From NCBI GenBank assembly GCA_014825775.1, contig MVAQ01000031.1, forward strand, positions 62,001-126,000: a DNA stretch of 64,000 nucleotides, given 5' to 3'. Both the position numbers and the translations under genes were made by a program. Positions 12,303-24,203 of the stretch are shown here, piece by piece. Below the pieces are notes generated by a model. That model did no database searches. It was not told where the DNA came from and saw only the letters and a program-made list of their open reading frames with translations. Each line of letters starts with the position of its first letter. Positions within the stretch are counted from its first letter, which is position 1. This DNA comes from Krasilnikovozyma curviuscula. Its lineage: Eukaryota; Basidiomycota; Tremellomycetes; Cystofilobasidiales; Mrakiaceae.

Positions 12303-14397
12303 ATGGTGAAGAAACTTCAAGTCCTTGTTGGGCCTAACCGGTTTGAGATGGAGGCTGCTAAGGTCAATGACACGGAGCATCCTTTCGAAATCGACAAGTG
12401 GGTAATGAATTGATTATTTGGTGGTTCAAATTACCTCATCCTCTTTATTTTGATCAGTGATAAGTTCGTTGGACGAGTCCTCGTCAGGATCAAGGTATGT
12501 GGGCTCATTTTTGGAAGGGAAGTAAGCCTTAAGCTTTGAGGCGCTAATGTTACCCATTTGATCTGTTCACTACAAGGACTTCCCAAATGGAATTGAAGGT
12601 GAGTATGAAATGTCTCTACTCAGTTAAAATTCCATTTTAAGCTGATCCCTACCTCATCAAAGCCCCTTACTTCTCCGGCAGAACGCGTCGTTTTGCGATC
12701 CAGATTGAAGGGCGTTTCAAAGCTAGAGAAGGACACCTTCCATACACTGGAGACGAGATCCATTTCGGTTCAGACTTTGATCACCTCGTCGACTTTCCAC
12801 GAACCGCTTTCAGTTGAGTCCACTCGTCATTGGGCTCCATAGCCCCCCAACTTACCACATTCTCCTGTTCTTCTATTAGACGCTGGAATGAAAGTTGCCC
12901 AGGCAAGTGTGAAAGGAGCATAATATCTCCTTATGATATTCAAGTGCTGACGTCTGCTGGATCAATTTTGTCCCTCCCATAGTGGGTTGACCCCGCGACC
13001 TTCTGGGAAGAAAAGCCTGCAAACGGTCGACCCTACATCATGTCGCCTTACACAGCTTGTATGAACACATTCAGTGCATATCCCATCCCCCAGCGAGCGA
13101 ACGATGCTGTTGTTGTTTGTGAGTCAAAGTTCGTCGTTCGATCCTCTTGTGCACTGTATTCTGACCTTTTTGACAGTGCGAAGAACTGAGTTTGACTCTC
13201 ATGGTACCTCAACTCCAACTCCTGGAGCAGATGGAGATCTCGACGGAGATGTTGTTCCATTGGAGATCATCGATGATCACAAAAAGGATCATCGACACAC
13301 CAAGAAGTATTACCGTTTCTTGGGATACAAAGTAAGTGGATGCATACGGAACCTACTGTTGATAACGTTTCGGCTGATTTTGTCACTTCTGGCTTTAGAC
13401 CAATCCTGCTGTCCAAGCATATTTGAAAGTTCACGCGCCTCACCTCCTGGAAGCACAGCAGCCCACTACTTCCAGTACATCATCTCGCCCACTTCTTCCA
13501 CACCAGTTCTCTCTTGGTACTATTCAACGAACGGACTCACCTCAACCAGTCTCTGGTGCTGCAACTCCAGAAAGAAGCTCTACACCATCCGCTGGTGACT
13601 CGGGCTCAGGCACCCCAGGAGCTCCCCCTGCATCTGGCGGTGTCCTCCATCCTCAACCACAAAAGAAAAAACTCTCGTCCCTTTTTTCAGCCCTCAGTGC
13701 CCACGACTCATCGGAAGATCAGAAGGACGCCGACATCACTTTGGCTAGTCATCTCCACCCACCAACCGAGGCTTCCACTTCGACAACCAAGAGCAAAGTT
13801 GATGAGCAGCTTGGACCTTGGAGATTTTCCAACAAGAAGAGCGACCCAGTTGAAGATAACGCGTTTGTCTTCATTGACAAGAGCGTCAGCGTTGCCAAGA
13901 GAAGAAAGTGGTTCTGTGAATCAGATGGTGTCAACAGAAAGAAGTTCCAATACGATCCAGACGTGAGTAGTTCCTTTTGTTTTGTCTTGCCTGTGCGCGT
14001 ACTGAGATGTTTCTTATACAAAGGTTGTCTATGCCACATCGTTCTTGTTAGTTACCTCTACTTATCTTTTGAAAGGTGATTCATTACTGTTTTGATGCTA
14101 ACACCTACATTTGATTCTGGGACGATAGCACCAATTTCGCCGATCTCAACAAGTTCCAGCTCGACATCGGTCCTGTTCACCTGAACTTGGAACCGTATTT
14201 CACGACTATGCCTATCAGATAGTGAGTGCACGCTGAACTGCCTCATTTATGATTTGTACATGGGCAAGTAAGTAACATTTCCATTCTCGTTTCATAGCAC
14301 TTTGCGTTCCACGAGATTGGTCGAAGATGGCCCCAATGGGAAAGAAGAGGAATGTTTCGCTACTATTTCATTCGCAATGGTTGACAGCGATGAGTAG
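12303..14397 (+). CDS. DUF1769 family protein
   Basis: Eleven exons join in frame to about 465 residues: 12303-12397, 12458-12494, 12577-12598, 12663-12812, 12880-12902, 12983-13118, 13177-13331, 13399-13962, 14024-14046, 14129-14221, 14298-14397. The core APYFSGRTRRFAIQIEGRFK, the segment DFDHLVDFPRTAFNAGMKVA and the C-terminal PVHLNLEPYFTTMPIRYTLRS identify the fungal DUF1769 (UPF0590) family, whose biochemical role is unknown to me. A Ser/Thr/Pro-rich insert of about 130 residues lies in exon 8. Two exons are only 22-23 nt. The intron after exon 5 must start with GC (12903) to keep the frame. The intron 14047-14128 carries TGCTAAC, a classical branch-point sequence. Confidence 0.85.
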
Positions 14398-14830
14398 GTT
14401 ATGTAACGGGAAGGTGCGCGCTTTCGTTTCTTGTAGTCTCTTAGCCTCTCAATAAATACATAAATCTGCTCGGTATAGCTTAATTTTTTCTTATAACAAC
14501 GTACCAATCCATAGATTATGTAAAAATTATGTTGGTTTTTTCGACAACTATCGGCAGGGGCCAACGCGAAGTAGCAGTTTAAGCTTCCCCCCGGTCGCCG
14601 TCAGTCTGTAAACGAGGGAAACCTCGTCTACTGGCAGAGGATTCTCGATTCTTAGAGGAAGTGCATCCTTTCTTCAGCGACTTGTTGGTGAGTGCACGCT
14701 GTTCTGCCCTGGAAACCAAGAACTTCGTGTATGAAGCTGACCAACGTGCCTGCGATTACTAAAAACTATCAAGTTCACCACCTTCACCAGCCTGAGATGA
14801 CTCACCAGTAGTTTCCAATCATTCTGATTA
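14398..14830. other. Intergenic, no gene
   Basis: This is the 3' UTR of the DUF1769 gene and the promoter of FAB1. A 90-codon minus-strand frame (14292-14564) overlaps the last DUF1769 exon and has no features, so I regard it as chance. Confidence 0.55.
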
Positions 14831-17800
14831 ATGGACACGGTTTCGGTTTCTTCTCATCGAGGACAGGGCACCTCAGCTCAGTCGTCTCTCTCACAGCCAA
14901 TTCAGCTCACCTCTACTAATCCTTGGAACGATGAAGATGAGCAGGAGCTTGGAGGTGCGTTCCAGAAGTTTGGGCAATTCATGGAAAAGGTGAAAGGTGC
15001 CTTTGTACCTATCACCACGACTGGGCCGGTTCAGCTACCCTCAGCAGCAGCAGCAGCTGAAACTACGACGACACACGGCTCTTCACCATCTGATTCTATA
15101 GCTGATCAGCGGAACACCTCTGGAATTTCCACTGTAGCTACAAGCCAGACTGGTCATCACAGCCGTTCCACGTCTACGATCGTTTCTCATCCTCCAGAAT
15201 CCATTCCAATCCCCCCAGCACCGACTTCCACAGTACAGTCAGGTCTGATGGGTCCACCCCCAATACCAGCAAAGAAGCAGCATAGTAGGAATAAATCCAC
15301 CACGTCGTCTTCTTTCTCAATCCCAGCAGTGACGACGGCAGCGACCGCAGCCTCAATTGTCACAACTTCGACACCTGTTTTCGGTACGACATCAAATAAC
15401 TCCTCGGACCTTTCGTTAGATCAACTCCCTTCTCAGCAACAATCTTCAATAAAACCATCGGCAGCTCAAAAGCCCTCTGCGTTGGCTGGTCCTACCCGAC
15501 ACAGAACAACATCGAGTATCTCGTTTGCCCCTCGAGCCTCTGTTGCTGCACCTTGGGTCGACACTGTCCCAGTGACATCTCTTCATCATCATAAATCATC
15601 TCCCCCACTTCCTCATTACCACATTCCGTCCAGTCCATCTTCAACATCGCTTTCGAGAGGAAATTCTCTCACTCGCCATCACCACCATTCATCTTCAGCT
15701 TCCATCTCCAACAACAACACCATTGTACTGATGGGCGATAGGGATGAGTACTTCAATCCAAATTTCACTGGTATTCCTGGCTTTCCTATCAACGACGACA
15801 CAAGATCGATTCGAACGGTTGCTTCGACACGAGAACCTGGCCTTAGCAACAACGGTACCTCCTCAAACACAGGCTCAGGTGGTGTTCGTCGCAGCCGAAG
15901 TGTCTCAAAGCTTGTCGGAAGGCTTAGAGGAGAAGTTTTGACGCGGGACTATTGGATGAAGGACGAGAACGCCAAAAACTGTTATGATTGTAAATCTGTG
16001 TTCACGACGTGGAGAAGGAAGCACCACTGTAGGATCTGCGGCCAGATATTTTGTGGAAGATGTGCCAGCAACATCATAAAAGGATACCGTTTTGGTCACG
16101 AAGGCATGGTCAGAGTTTGTAACCTCTGTCTCGAGAAGATGGATGAGTGTAAGAATTTCTCATCTTGCCCACCACAGCACCTGTCTCTAACATATTTATT
16201 CCGTTCATTATAGACGACGATGATGACGACGCAAAATCCATCTCATCTAACACTAACTTCCAATCCCATCATTACCCTCAAATCACACTAGAAGATACAC
16301 CAGATTCGCCCTACTCCCAGTCTCCTTTCGCCGCCTCGAAGTTATTCACGGTCTCGACTCCTAACTACCACAATCTGGGTGCAATCTCTGAAGGTGGTCT
16401 CTATAGAACTAGGAGTCGTCTTGAATCTCTCATGGGCGACAACGAGGGGTCAAGACCAGCGACACCGGATCTGCAAGACGATCAGCTCCATCAGCCAGGC
16501 CATCATGCACCTTTCAGGAGGACAATTGCCGTGGACGACGATGACGTTGATACGCATTACAATCAGCTTCTACTCAAAGATTCTCCCAACCTTGAAGCCA
16601 ACGAATTTCCCAAGTCATCCCCGTTGCACGTAACATCTTCAACAGCTCAATTAGCTGAAGCGCCGATAATATTGGGCGATGACACCACTCAGCCTCAATC
16701 ATTTATCTCTTTTCCAAGAAGTGACTCTATCGAAGGACCGGCCGGTGATGAAAATATGGAAGAGATCAGCGAGAGAAGAGCTAGATTGAGCACATTGACT
16801 AGGTTCGATTCGCTGAACGGTGGAGCTATACCGCTTGTGAGGAACCGCCTTAGCTCAAGAGCTCTTGGTGGGTTAGTCGACTGGGATCCTCAAGCGAGTA
16901 ACTCAAATTCAGTGCGGGCCAGAAGCGGCAGTGTCTCGTAAGCGCTTTCAAAACACGATCAGGCCAGTTGCAGCGTAAACTAATGCAAATCAATCTTTGA
17001 CTCAGCGCCCCCTCTGCTGTTCTGGAAGGTCCATCGTTAGTATACTTCAAGCATATGCTTCGTCAGGCGCTTGATAGAGCAGGAATTCTGCAACAAAATG
17101 AGTGGTTCTCGACCCTCTTACCTCTCTTGATCAAGGTCAGCACTTCAGTCTCACCGTCGACAAACGCTGGCGACGCCATCGATATCCGAAACTACGTCAA
17201 GATCAAGAAGATTCCTGGCGGAAGAATATCTGAGTCTGAATACGTCAGTGGCTGTGTCATTACAAAGAATGTCGCTCACAAGAAAATGGCTAGGAACTAC
17301 AAGAACGCCAGAGTGATGATCCTGACCTTCCCTCTAGAGTATCATCGTGTTGAAGGTCAACTGGTCAGCATGGATCCGCTGGTTGCTCAAGAAAAGGAGT
17401 ACCTGAGAGGGCTTGTCAATCGCATAGCAATGGTTCGACCTCACGTGTGAGTCCTAACGCTTGCGTATCTATTACGGGTGTATTGAATCGCTGATTGATC
17501 TATATTGGGGCAGAGTGCTGGTGGAGAAAACGGTCTCCCGTCTTGCTCTTGAATTCCTCCTTTCTCACAACATCGCAGTCTCGAGAAGTGTCAAGTTTTC
17601 AGCTCTCCAAGCGGTGGCTCGATGCACTCAGGCGGATATCATCTCTTCCATGGATCGTCTCGCGACTGATCCTCGATTAGGCCGTTGTGCTGAACTCAAG
17701 ATTCAAACTTTCGAACATGAGCTCATACCCGGGTGGAGGAAGTCCTACATGCGATTCGAAGGTTGTCCTAAAGAGCTTGGTGCAACGATTCTCCTGCGTG

Positions 17801-20800
17801 GCGCCGACTTTGCCACTCTACGGAAAGTGAAGGACGTCACCGACTTTATGGTCTTCGTGATCTACAATCTTAAGAACGAGATGTTTATGTGGTCGGACGT
17901 GATGAATATGTCTCCTCCGTACGTAGTCGACGCGCAGAACAAAGCCTTGGATTCTGCTACCGCCAGTGTTCTCGAACCGTCGGAAGATCCACCAACTGTG
18001 GAGGAAGAATCCACAATGGAACCTCAGTCTCCTGATGCTGCTCAACAAGACTACAACAAAGCTCGACGGAAGCATCACGAGGAGCGAATCATCACCCGGC
18101 GAATTCGAGATTCGCTGGTTCCCTACCTTACCACGTCACTCTCAATATCATCCTCCGTTCGGTTCCAGCCTCCATTCGTCATTCAACGAATGTTTGAGCT
18201 GGACACGAAATTGTATCACCTTCGAATCGCCAGGGACGAGGAAGAAGCTGCCTTGATTTTGAAGGAGGAGCAGGAGATGGGCGAGAGATCACGGCAAGCT
18301 TCAGTGCCACTGCCGAATCTTCCCGACCTTCCAACAACCACATCCCCTGCTCCAGAATTGGATGCTCTCGAAGTTGCAAAAACTATGGCAGCTCCCATGC
18401 TTTCACCTTCCGTCGAGTCTGGTTCAAGAAATGCGTTTCTCACCCCTCCCATCTCCGACGATCCTCTTGCCACACCAACTCTCCAATTGACTTCAGATCC
18501 ACTTCCAGCTTTGTTGAATCAATCTCTCATTCAGCACAACACTCCTCGGCCGTCGTCACCCAATAGTCTGCTTCATCAACCAGAGGAAATTGAGAAAGCA
18601 AGTGCGGTTGCAGAAATTGAAGCGGAACACGAAGCTCAACTCAAAGTATGGGAGTGGTACACTAGTCATTTTGGTCACAGTCATCGACCAGAAGACAACC
18701 AGGGCCTCGTGTACCTTTCCTCATACGGTACAGAGGGAAACGACAAGTTCTGCACCAGAACATCGTTGGAAAGCGTGAACTTCTATCAAGACGGGGATAT
18801 GACCCTCGGCCAATGGGTTGAACAGACCTGTGCTGCTGCTCTTCTTCCTTGTCCTGGCAAAATGTGCGATCGACTGCGACTGTTTCACTACCAAATTCTG
18901 GTTCATGATCACACGAGGCTACAGATTGCCGTCGACAAGTTCCCTTGTGCTGAGCCAGGGTTAGAAGAAGCAATTGTAAGTAGCATCTCCTTATGCTTGT
19001 CTAATGATACCCTTTCTGATTCTATCCGCCTCTATCAGATCACATGGACTTACTGCAAATCATGTCTCTGTGCTCTCCCAACTGCCCTCCTCTCACCAGA
19101 AGCCTGTCACATGTCATGGGGAAAATATCTTGAAACCAGCTTCTACCCACCGGAAAATAGGTTCAACGCTCCAGGCTGCCCTCACGATATCGCTCGAGAC
19201 CACATTCGTTATTTCGCCCACCGAAATCTGGCGATCCGTATCCACAATGAAGCTGTGGACGTCTTCGAGGTGGTTCTTCCGACAGTAAAACCACAAGTCC
19301 GCTCTGAAACCAAGGTTCTCCTAAAAAATCAAGAAATAATGACTTGTGCGACCAGGGCTGCTACCTTCTGGGATTCAGTGAAAAACAGACTAAAAATGTT
19401 TGACCTCGAGACAGTCGACCCTTCAAAGGTAGAGAAGGTCTCAAAGGTACTAGATGATCTTCTCGACCGCCTCGAAGAGGACAGAGGGTCATTTTTCAGT
19501 GACTTGAGCAACGCTGCTAAACGAGTGAGTGTTGGAACTCCAAATGGTTCAAGCCTTCAAGCAACACTTTTGTCACTGACCATGATATGGACTGCGCATG
19601 ATAGTCTTCTATGACTGAAGTATTGGCTATCAATCCTATTCTGGTTGCACTTCAGAACAAGGTCCGTATTGTTGCCTCTGTCCTGGCGATTACGATGATT
19701 CATTTATTTTTATTTGTGGTTTCTCAGGTTGTCCAGTGGGATGAGACTTTCAATGACTTGGAGCGCAACTATTTACCGTCAGACAAGGATCTCCGCCGAT
19801 TGACAGAAAAGAAAATCCGGAAAATGTTCGCGAATCAAGACTCTTATGCTTCAGATCGACAGCTCCCATCCATCAGCTCCTCGGTATCTGAAGTTGACGA
19901 AAAAGAACGTTCTATTAATTTGGACTCTCAGAGCTCCACATCTAATAGTTTTGCGGCCGTACTTGGTCCCCCCGGAGCTATCACACCAAGCGTTGCTAGT
20001 CCAGTGTCAGAAAAGGATTCGTTCCTGGACACTGGCTTGATTTCCTCCCTTCTTGCACCAGCGCCTATTTCTGAGAACAAGAATGAGCGCGAGGTTCCAG
20101 CTGCACCTACCAAGGAATCGTATGATAGCGACTCAACCATCTCTGCAATGCCAACCAGTCTCATGCCTCTTTTCAGACCGAATGCTGAAGGAGAAGCCAG
20201 CACGAGTGGAATCGACAGTGACTTGCCGCTACCTTCGACATTCATTTCTCGTCTACCAAGGAGGACTGCATCCCATCGAGGAGGGGGGGTTGCTGACTTG
20301 GTCAAGAAGATTCAGGCCCAACATGCACCTTACGAAGATGATGAAGACGCAGAAGGCCATCAGTCACTTCTGTCACGATCGAATTCTCTTTCAAAACCAC
20401 ATCCACATCATCACCATCATTCCCAAGTCGATGAGGGAGCTAGATCTGAGAGCGAGGCCGAAGAAGCTGGAGTTTACGTCCGTCCAAGGATGCGACGTGG
20501 GCGAACTGAAGGCACGTTTAACAAAAAGAGTGCCAACAAAGACGGAATTCTATCAGACGGAGCTGATAGCTATGCAGCCAGGGCTGCATCCAGGATTCCG
20601 ACACTCAAAGCCAAAGAAAGCTCGAAGCCGGACTCGCGCGACAGATCTCTCGGATGTAATCTTTCGAGGCATGGTTCCACACGATCTAGAAAACGAAGTT
20701 CAAGCTCTTCTTCTCAAGAAGGTCGAACTTTCCCTTTGTCAACACCAGCCAAGCCATCATCACCGCACCTGCCTTCCAGTCGCCCTACTTCACCATCGGC

Positions 20801-23624
20801 TGGAGGAGGCCAATCGCGACCACCGATGTCGTTTGCTCTTTCCCAGCCATCAAGTGGACCACACTCAAAGAAGGAGATTCTAAAAGGGAAGGAACGGGTA
20901 TCATCCAAGACATACTCCACTGCTTCGGTTGGTAAACCTGTCACAAGAAGAGTCGCTTCGAACAACGCCGGGGCTAATAGGGTTAGCACTATTGCTCGGC
21001 ACTTTGTAAGTCCCTAGTTCTTGCAACGATTTATGATCAACTCTGATGCACTTCTCTAACATTTTCATAGGATCGTTTGTCCCGCGAAGCAGAGCGAGAT
21101 CGTCAGCGCAGGATCACCCTGGCGAAGAGCAAACGAGCGAAACCTGTTGGGATCACCAAAGCTACAGTCAAATCGTTGGACCTCAGAGATGCAGTTAAAG
21201 ACGATTCTGACAGCAGCTCTTCAGATGCTGACGATGAGGATGAAGGAAATGATCGCAAACGTGTCGATTCTGATGCCACATCAATCACAGCTAGCTCTGG
21301 GTTCCGAAGAGGGCTTAGCCAAGTCAACATCATCCTCAAACCAAATACTGGGATCCTCTCCTCTTCAGAACCTGAAGGGATTACGAATACCACAGGCAAT
21401 CAAGATTTATCAACCTCGAGTAACGTTTTTGACAAGCCTCCCATTGACACATCTGAGCCAGTAGCAACAACTCCACCGCTTATTTCCAAAAGAGCTGCTC
21501 CAAGGCAATCTGTTGGAGACCATGCTCAACTCAACTTAGCTGCCTTAGACACTACAGCCCCTCTTCCCAGCGCTCCCGAGACACCCCTTCAAGAGGCGGT
21601 GTCGACAACAAGCGTTGGTGGTGGAGCTGGCGGAAGTGGGTCCATAGGCCCACTTTCAGAAAGCGAGTTTAGCTCTGCTGGTGGAGCTGAGCGTCAATCA
21701 ATCTTGAAGACTCTCTCTGGTTTCTGGGCTTTCCGTGGAACAGACTATTTCCCTCTAGAATATCCCATCAACGCTGGAACCTACGTGTTTGAAGACTCGT
21801 CAATAGTCATTCGAGAAGACGAACCTACTTCAATCATTGCTTTTACTCTCAGGTACGTGGTCTTATTTTGGTTTCTGCAATGTTTACAGGCTCATCTCCT
21901 TCTGTTCTGATTGAGGTCAGCTCAAAGAATTACGGCGAGAAATTGCGAGCCAAGCAAGCCCAGATGAAAGCTCGCCATACTGAGATCTTTGGTGAACAAG
22001 ATAGCAACACAGAATCCTCTGCCGACTACGACCTCATCTCACTTTCTGAGACTGGTGCCAATAACGCTGGACTGGGAACATCAGCAGGTATTCATGGGCA
22101 TCAACAGCCATCCACGAATCCTTCGATAAACACGTATCATTCTGTTTCAAGCAACGCGAGTAAAGATTTACCACCCACTCCAGCACCTTCAACTACAGAT
22201 GAACCAATCAGAATTGGAAGCGAAGACCTTCACTTGCAGTACGACTTTGAATCTGGAGGATCCACAATCTTCTGCCGTGTTTTTTTCATGGAGCAGTTTG
22301 ATGCTTTAAGAAGAGCCTGTGGTTTAAACGAAGGCGATGCATTTATCGAGAGTTTGGCGAGGTGTATCAAATGGGAAAGCTCGGGTGGAAAATCCGGCAG
22401 CGCTTTCTTGAAAACTAAAGGTCAGTCTCTCTGTTACAGCTTTGCTAGAAGTCACAAACTTATACTTTTCTTGATTTTCCAAGATGATCGATTTATAGCT
22501 AAGGAGCTCTCGAGGCTTGAAATGGATGCTCTGACAACGTTTGCACCAGCTTACTTTGACTACATGGCGAAGTCCTTGAAGAACGGAAGACCATCTGTCT
22601 TGGCCAAGATCTTTGGTGTCTACAAAATTGGATATCGAACTCCCAACAGAGGAAGCATGAGGATGAACGTTCTGGTGATGGAGAATCTGTTCTATGAGAG
22701 AAGGTTTAGCACTGTGAGTGAAATGAAACTTTCTCTCAACTTCCTGGTGCTGCTGGTACTGACACCTGGATTGATTGCACGTCACAGATCTATGATTTGA
22801 AAGGCAACATGAGGAACCGACATGTGGAACCCACTGGCAAACAAGGCGAGGTTCTTTTGGACGAGAACTTAGTACAACGTTGGTCTCTCTCCGTCTACAG
22901 TTCATCCGCTATTTGATGTTTGTAGAGGCTTGTAGAGCTGATGGCGCTTTCTCTGATTATTTGCTAGGCTCATCCAAATATCCAATCTTCATGAGAGAGC
23001 ACTCCAAGAAGATTCTTCGTGCGGCTCTTTGGAACGATACGCTCTTCCTTTCAAGTCTCAACATTATGGACTACTCTCTTGTTGTTGGAGTTGACCAGAA
23101 GAACCAACAGCTCGTCGTTGGAATTGTGGACTATATTCGGACGTACACGTGGGACAAGAAGCTGGAGAGTGTCCTGAAAGGTACATTTTAATCGATGGAT
23201 TAATGCCGCTGACTGCATTACTGACTGGTTTTCTCATTGCTTTGTGTCAACCTACACACAGAATCGACTTTCCTGGGTGGTAAAGGCGAGTCGACAATCA
23301 CAACTCCACGTCAGTACAAGACAAGATTCAGAGCTAGTATGGACAAGTACTTCAGTTTGGTAAGCCCGACAGCCTCTCAAATCGCATCTTTTTACTCATT
23401 GTGCTCCATGTTCCTCATTGCACTTTTCTCCTGCCAACCGTTGCGTCTTTCAATCTGCTCATCAGGTTCCTGATCACTGGATGTCCCCGCCGTCTCAGCT
23501 TGGCCCAGTCAGTGTGGGGCTGACTGAACCGGGTGGAAAGATGAAAGAAAAAGAAAGAGATGACGAGGAAAACCGATTAGAAGAGCTTGATAGGCTTGGT
23601 GGGGTGGGTGGATTGCGACTTTAA
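14831..23624 (+). CDS. FAB1: 1-phosphatidylinositol-3-phosphate 5-kinase Fab1/PIKfyve
   Basis: The enzyme makes PI(3,5)P2 from PI3P on vacuole and late-endosome membranes. Fourteen exons (14831-16148, 16214-16937, 17006-17446, 17514-18975, 19039-19524, 19605-19661, 19728-21005, 21071-21852, 21921-22420, 22484-22713, 22788-22878, 22968-23180, 23262-23359, 23466-23624) total 7,839 nt, about 2,612 residues. Domains in order: a FYVE zinc finger near 375-440 with the WMKD and [10 protein letters not shown] signatures that bind PI3P; a Cpn60/TCP-1-like region around 760-1010 with a following Cys-rich segment; long Ser-rich linkers; and a C-terminal PIP kinase near 2200-2580 with [31 protein letters not shown] and [11 protein letters not shown]. 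The size is slightly above that of yeast Fab1. Skipping 22879-22967 as an intron gives the canonical [17 protein letters not shown] junction. Confidence 0.95.
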
Positions 23625-24203
23625 ATAACATGGCTTGAACGACCTGGACTTTGCATAGTAAATATCATTATATGTTGTGATTTATATCTTCACGACAAGT
23701 GACAATGATCACTGCTCTGTGGGAAGCTCCATCACTGCGCGCCCTCACTTCGCGCCCTCACTTCGCGCCCTCACTTCGCGGTAAGCGCGATGATGTCGAG
23801 CAACGAAGTGTAAATTCTGAAATCGCAAATGTTTTCCTTTTCTCAGTGACTCATTCTACCTGCCCGTCCCAACTTTTCTCTGAAGCAGTATCTACTCTTC
23901 ATAATAAAACAAAATGGCGCTGTGGCGGCGAGCCTGATTTTGCAGAGTCGAGTCGAGGAACTACTGATATTCTGACCATCAAAACCATCTTCTCTATTTT
24001 CACATCCGCTCGTCCTCAAGGACAAAGTGGAGTCATCTCAAGATAGCCCATCAAGAAGCAACAGGTGAAAGGTAGCAATCTTGAAATCCTCATCCAGTCC
24101 CTTTCTCCAACCTCAGCTTCACTCAACTAACAACACAACCAGTTCCTACCTCATCACCATTCGCGCACAATTTTCCTACTGATCACCTCAAAAGCTTCTC
24201 AAA
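23625..24203. other. Intergenic: FAB1 3' end and cyclin promoter
   Basis: This carries the 13-nt tandem repeat at 23739-23780, described separately, and a CT-rich leader just before the cyclin start codon. Open frames of 60-115 codons here have no recognisable content. Confidence 0.55.
23739..23780. repeat. Tandem repeat, 13 nt x 3.2
   Basis: The unit GCGCCCTCACTTC occurs three times without a mismatch and is followed by GCG. It lies between FAB1 and the cyclin gene. The perfect identity suggests recent origin or slippage. A role as a repeated regulator site is possible but not shown. Confidence 0.9.

Noticed and set aside
14077..14128. In-frame TGA inside the DUF1769 gene, as if a readthrough stop or pseudogene
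   Set aside because: The stop appears only if AAAG at 14073-14076 is taken as the splice site. Using the GTTAGT donor at 14047 and the AG at 14127-14128 gives the family sequence VVYATSFFTNFADLNKF without a stop, and the intron holds TGCTAAC.
18976..19038. Uninterrupted frame through this stretch of FAB1
   Set aside because: The 63-nt segment has GTAAGT and CTATCAG borders and a length divisible by three. The family sequence continues directly from GLEEAI to ITWTYCKSC, so it is an intron that happens to be open.
22879..22925. Short 47-nt intron in FAB1 ending at TTTGTAG
   Set aside because: It would leave an extra segment beginning EACRADGAF inside the conserved kinase core. Extending the intron to the AG at 22966-22967 restores the expected [17 protein letters not shown].
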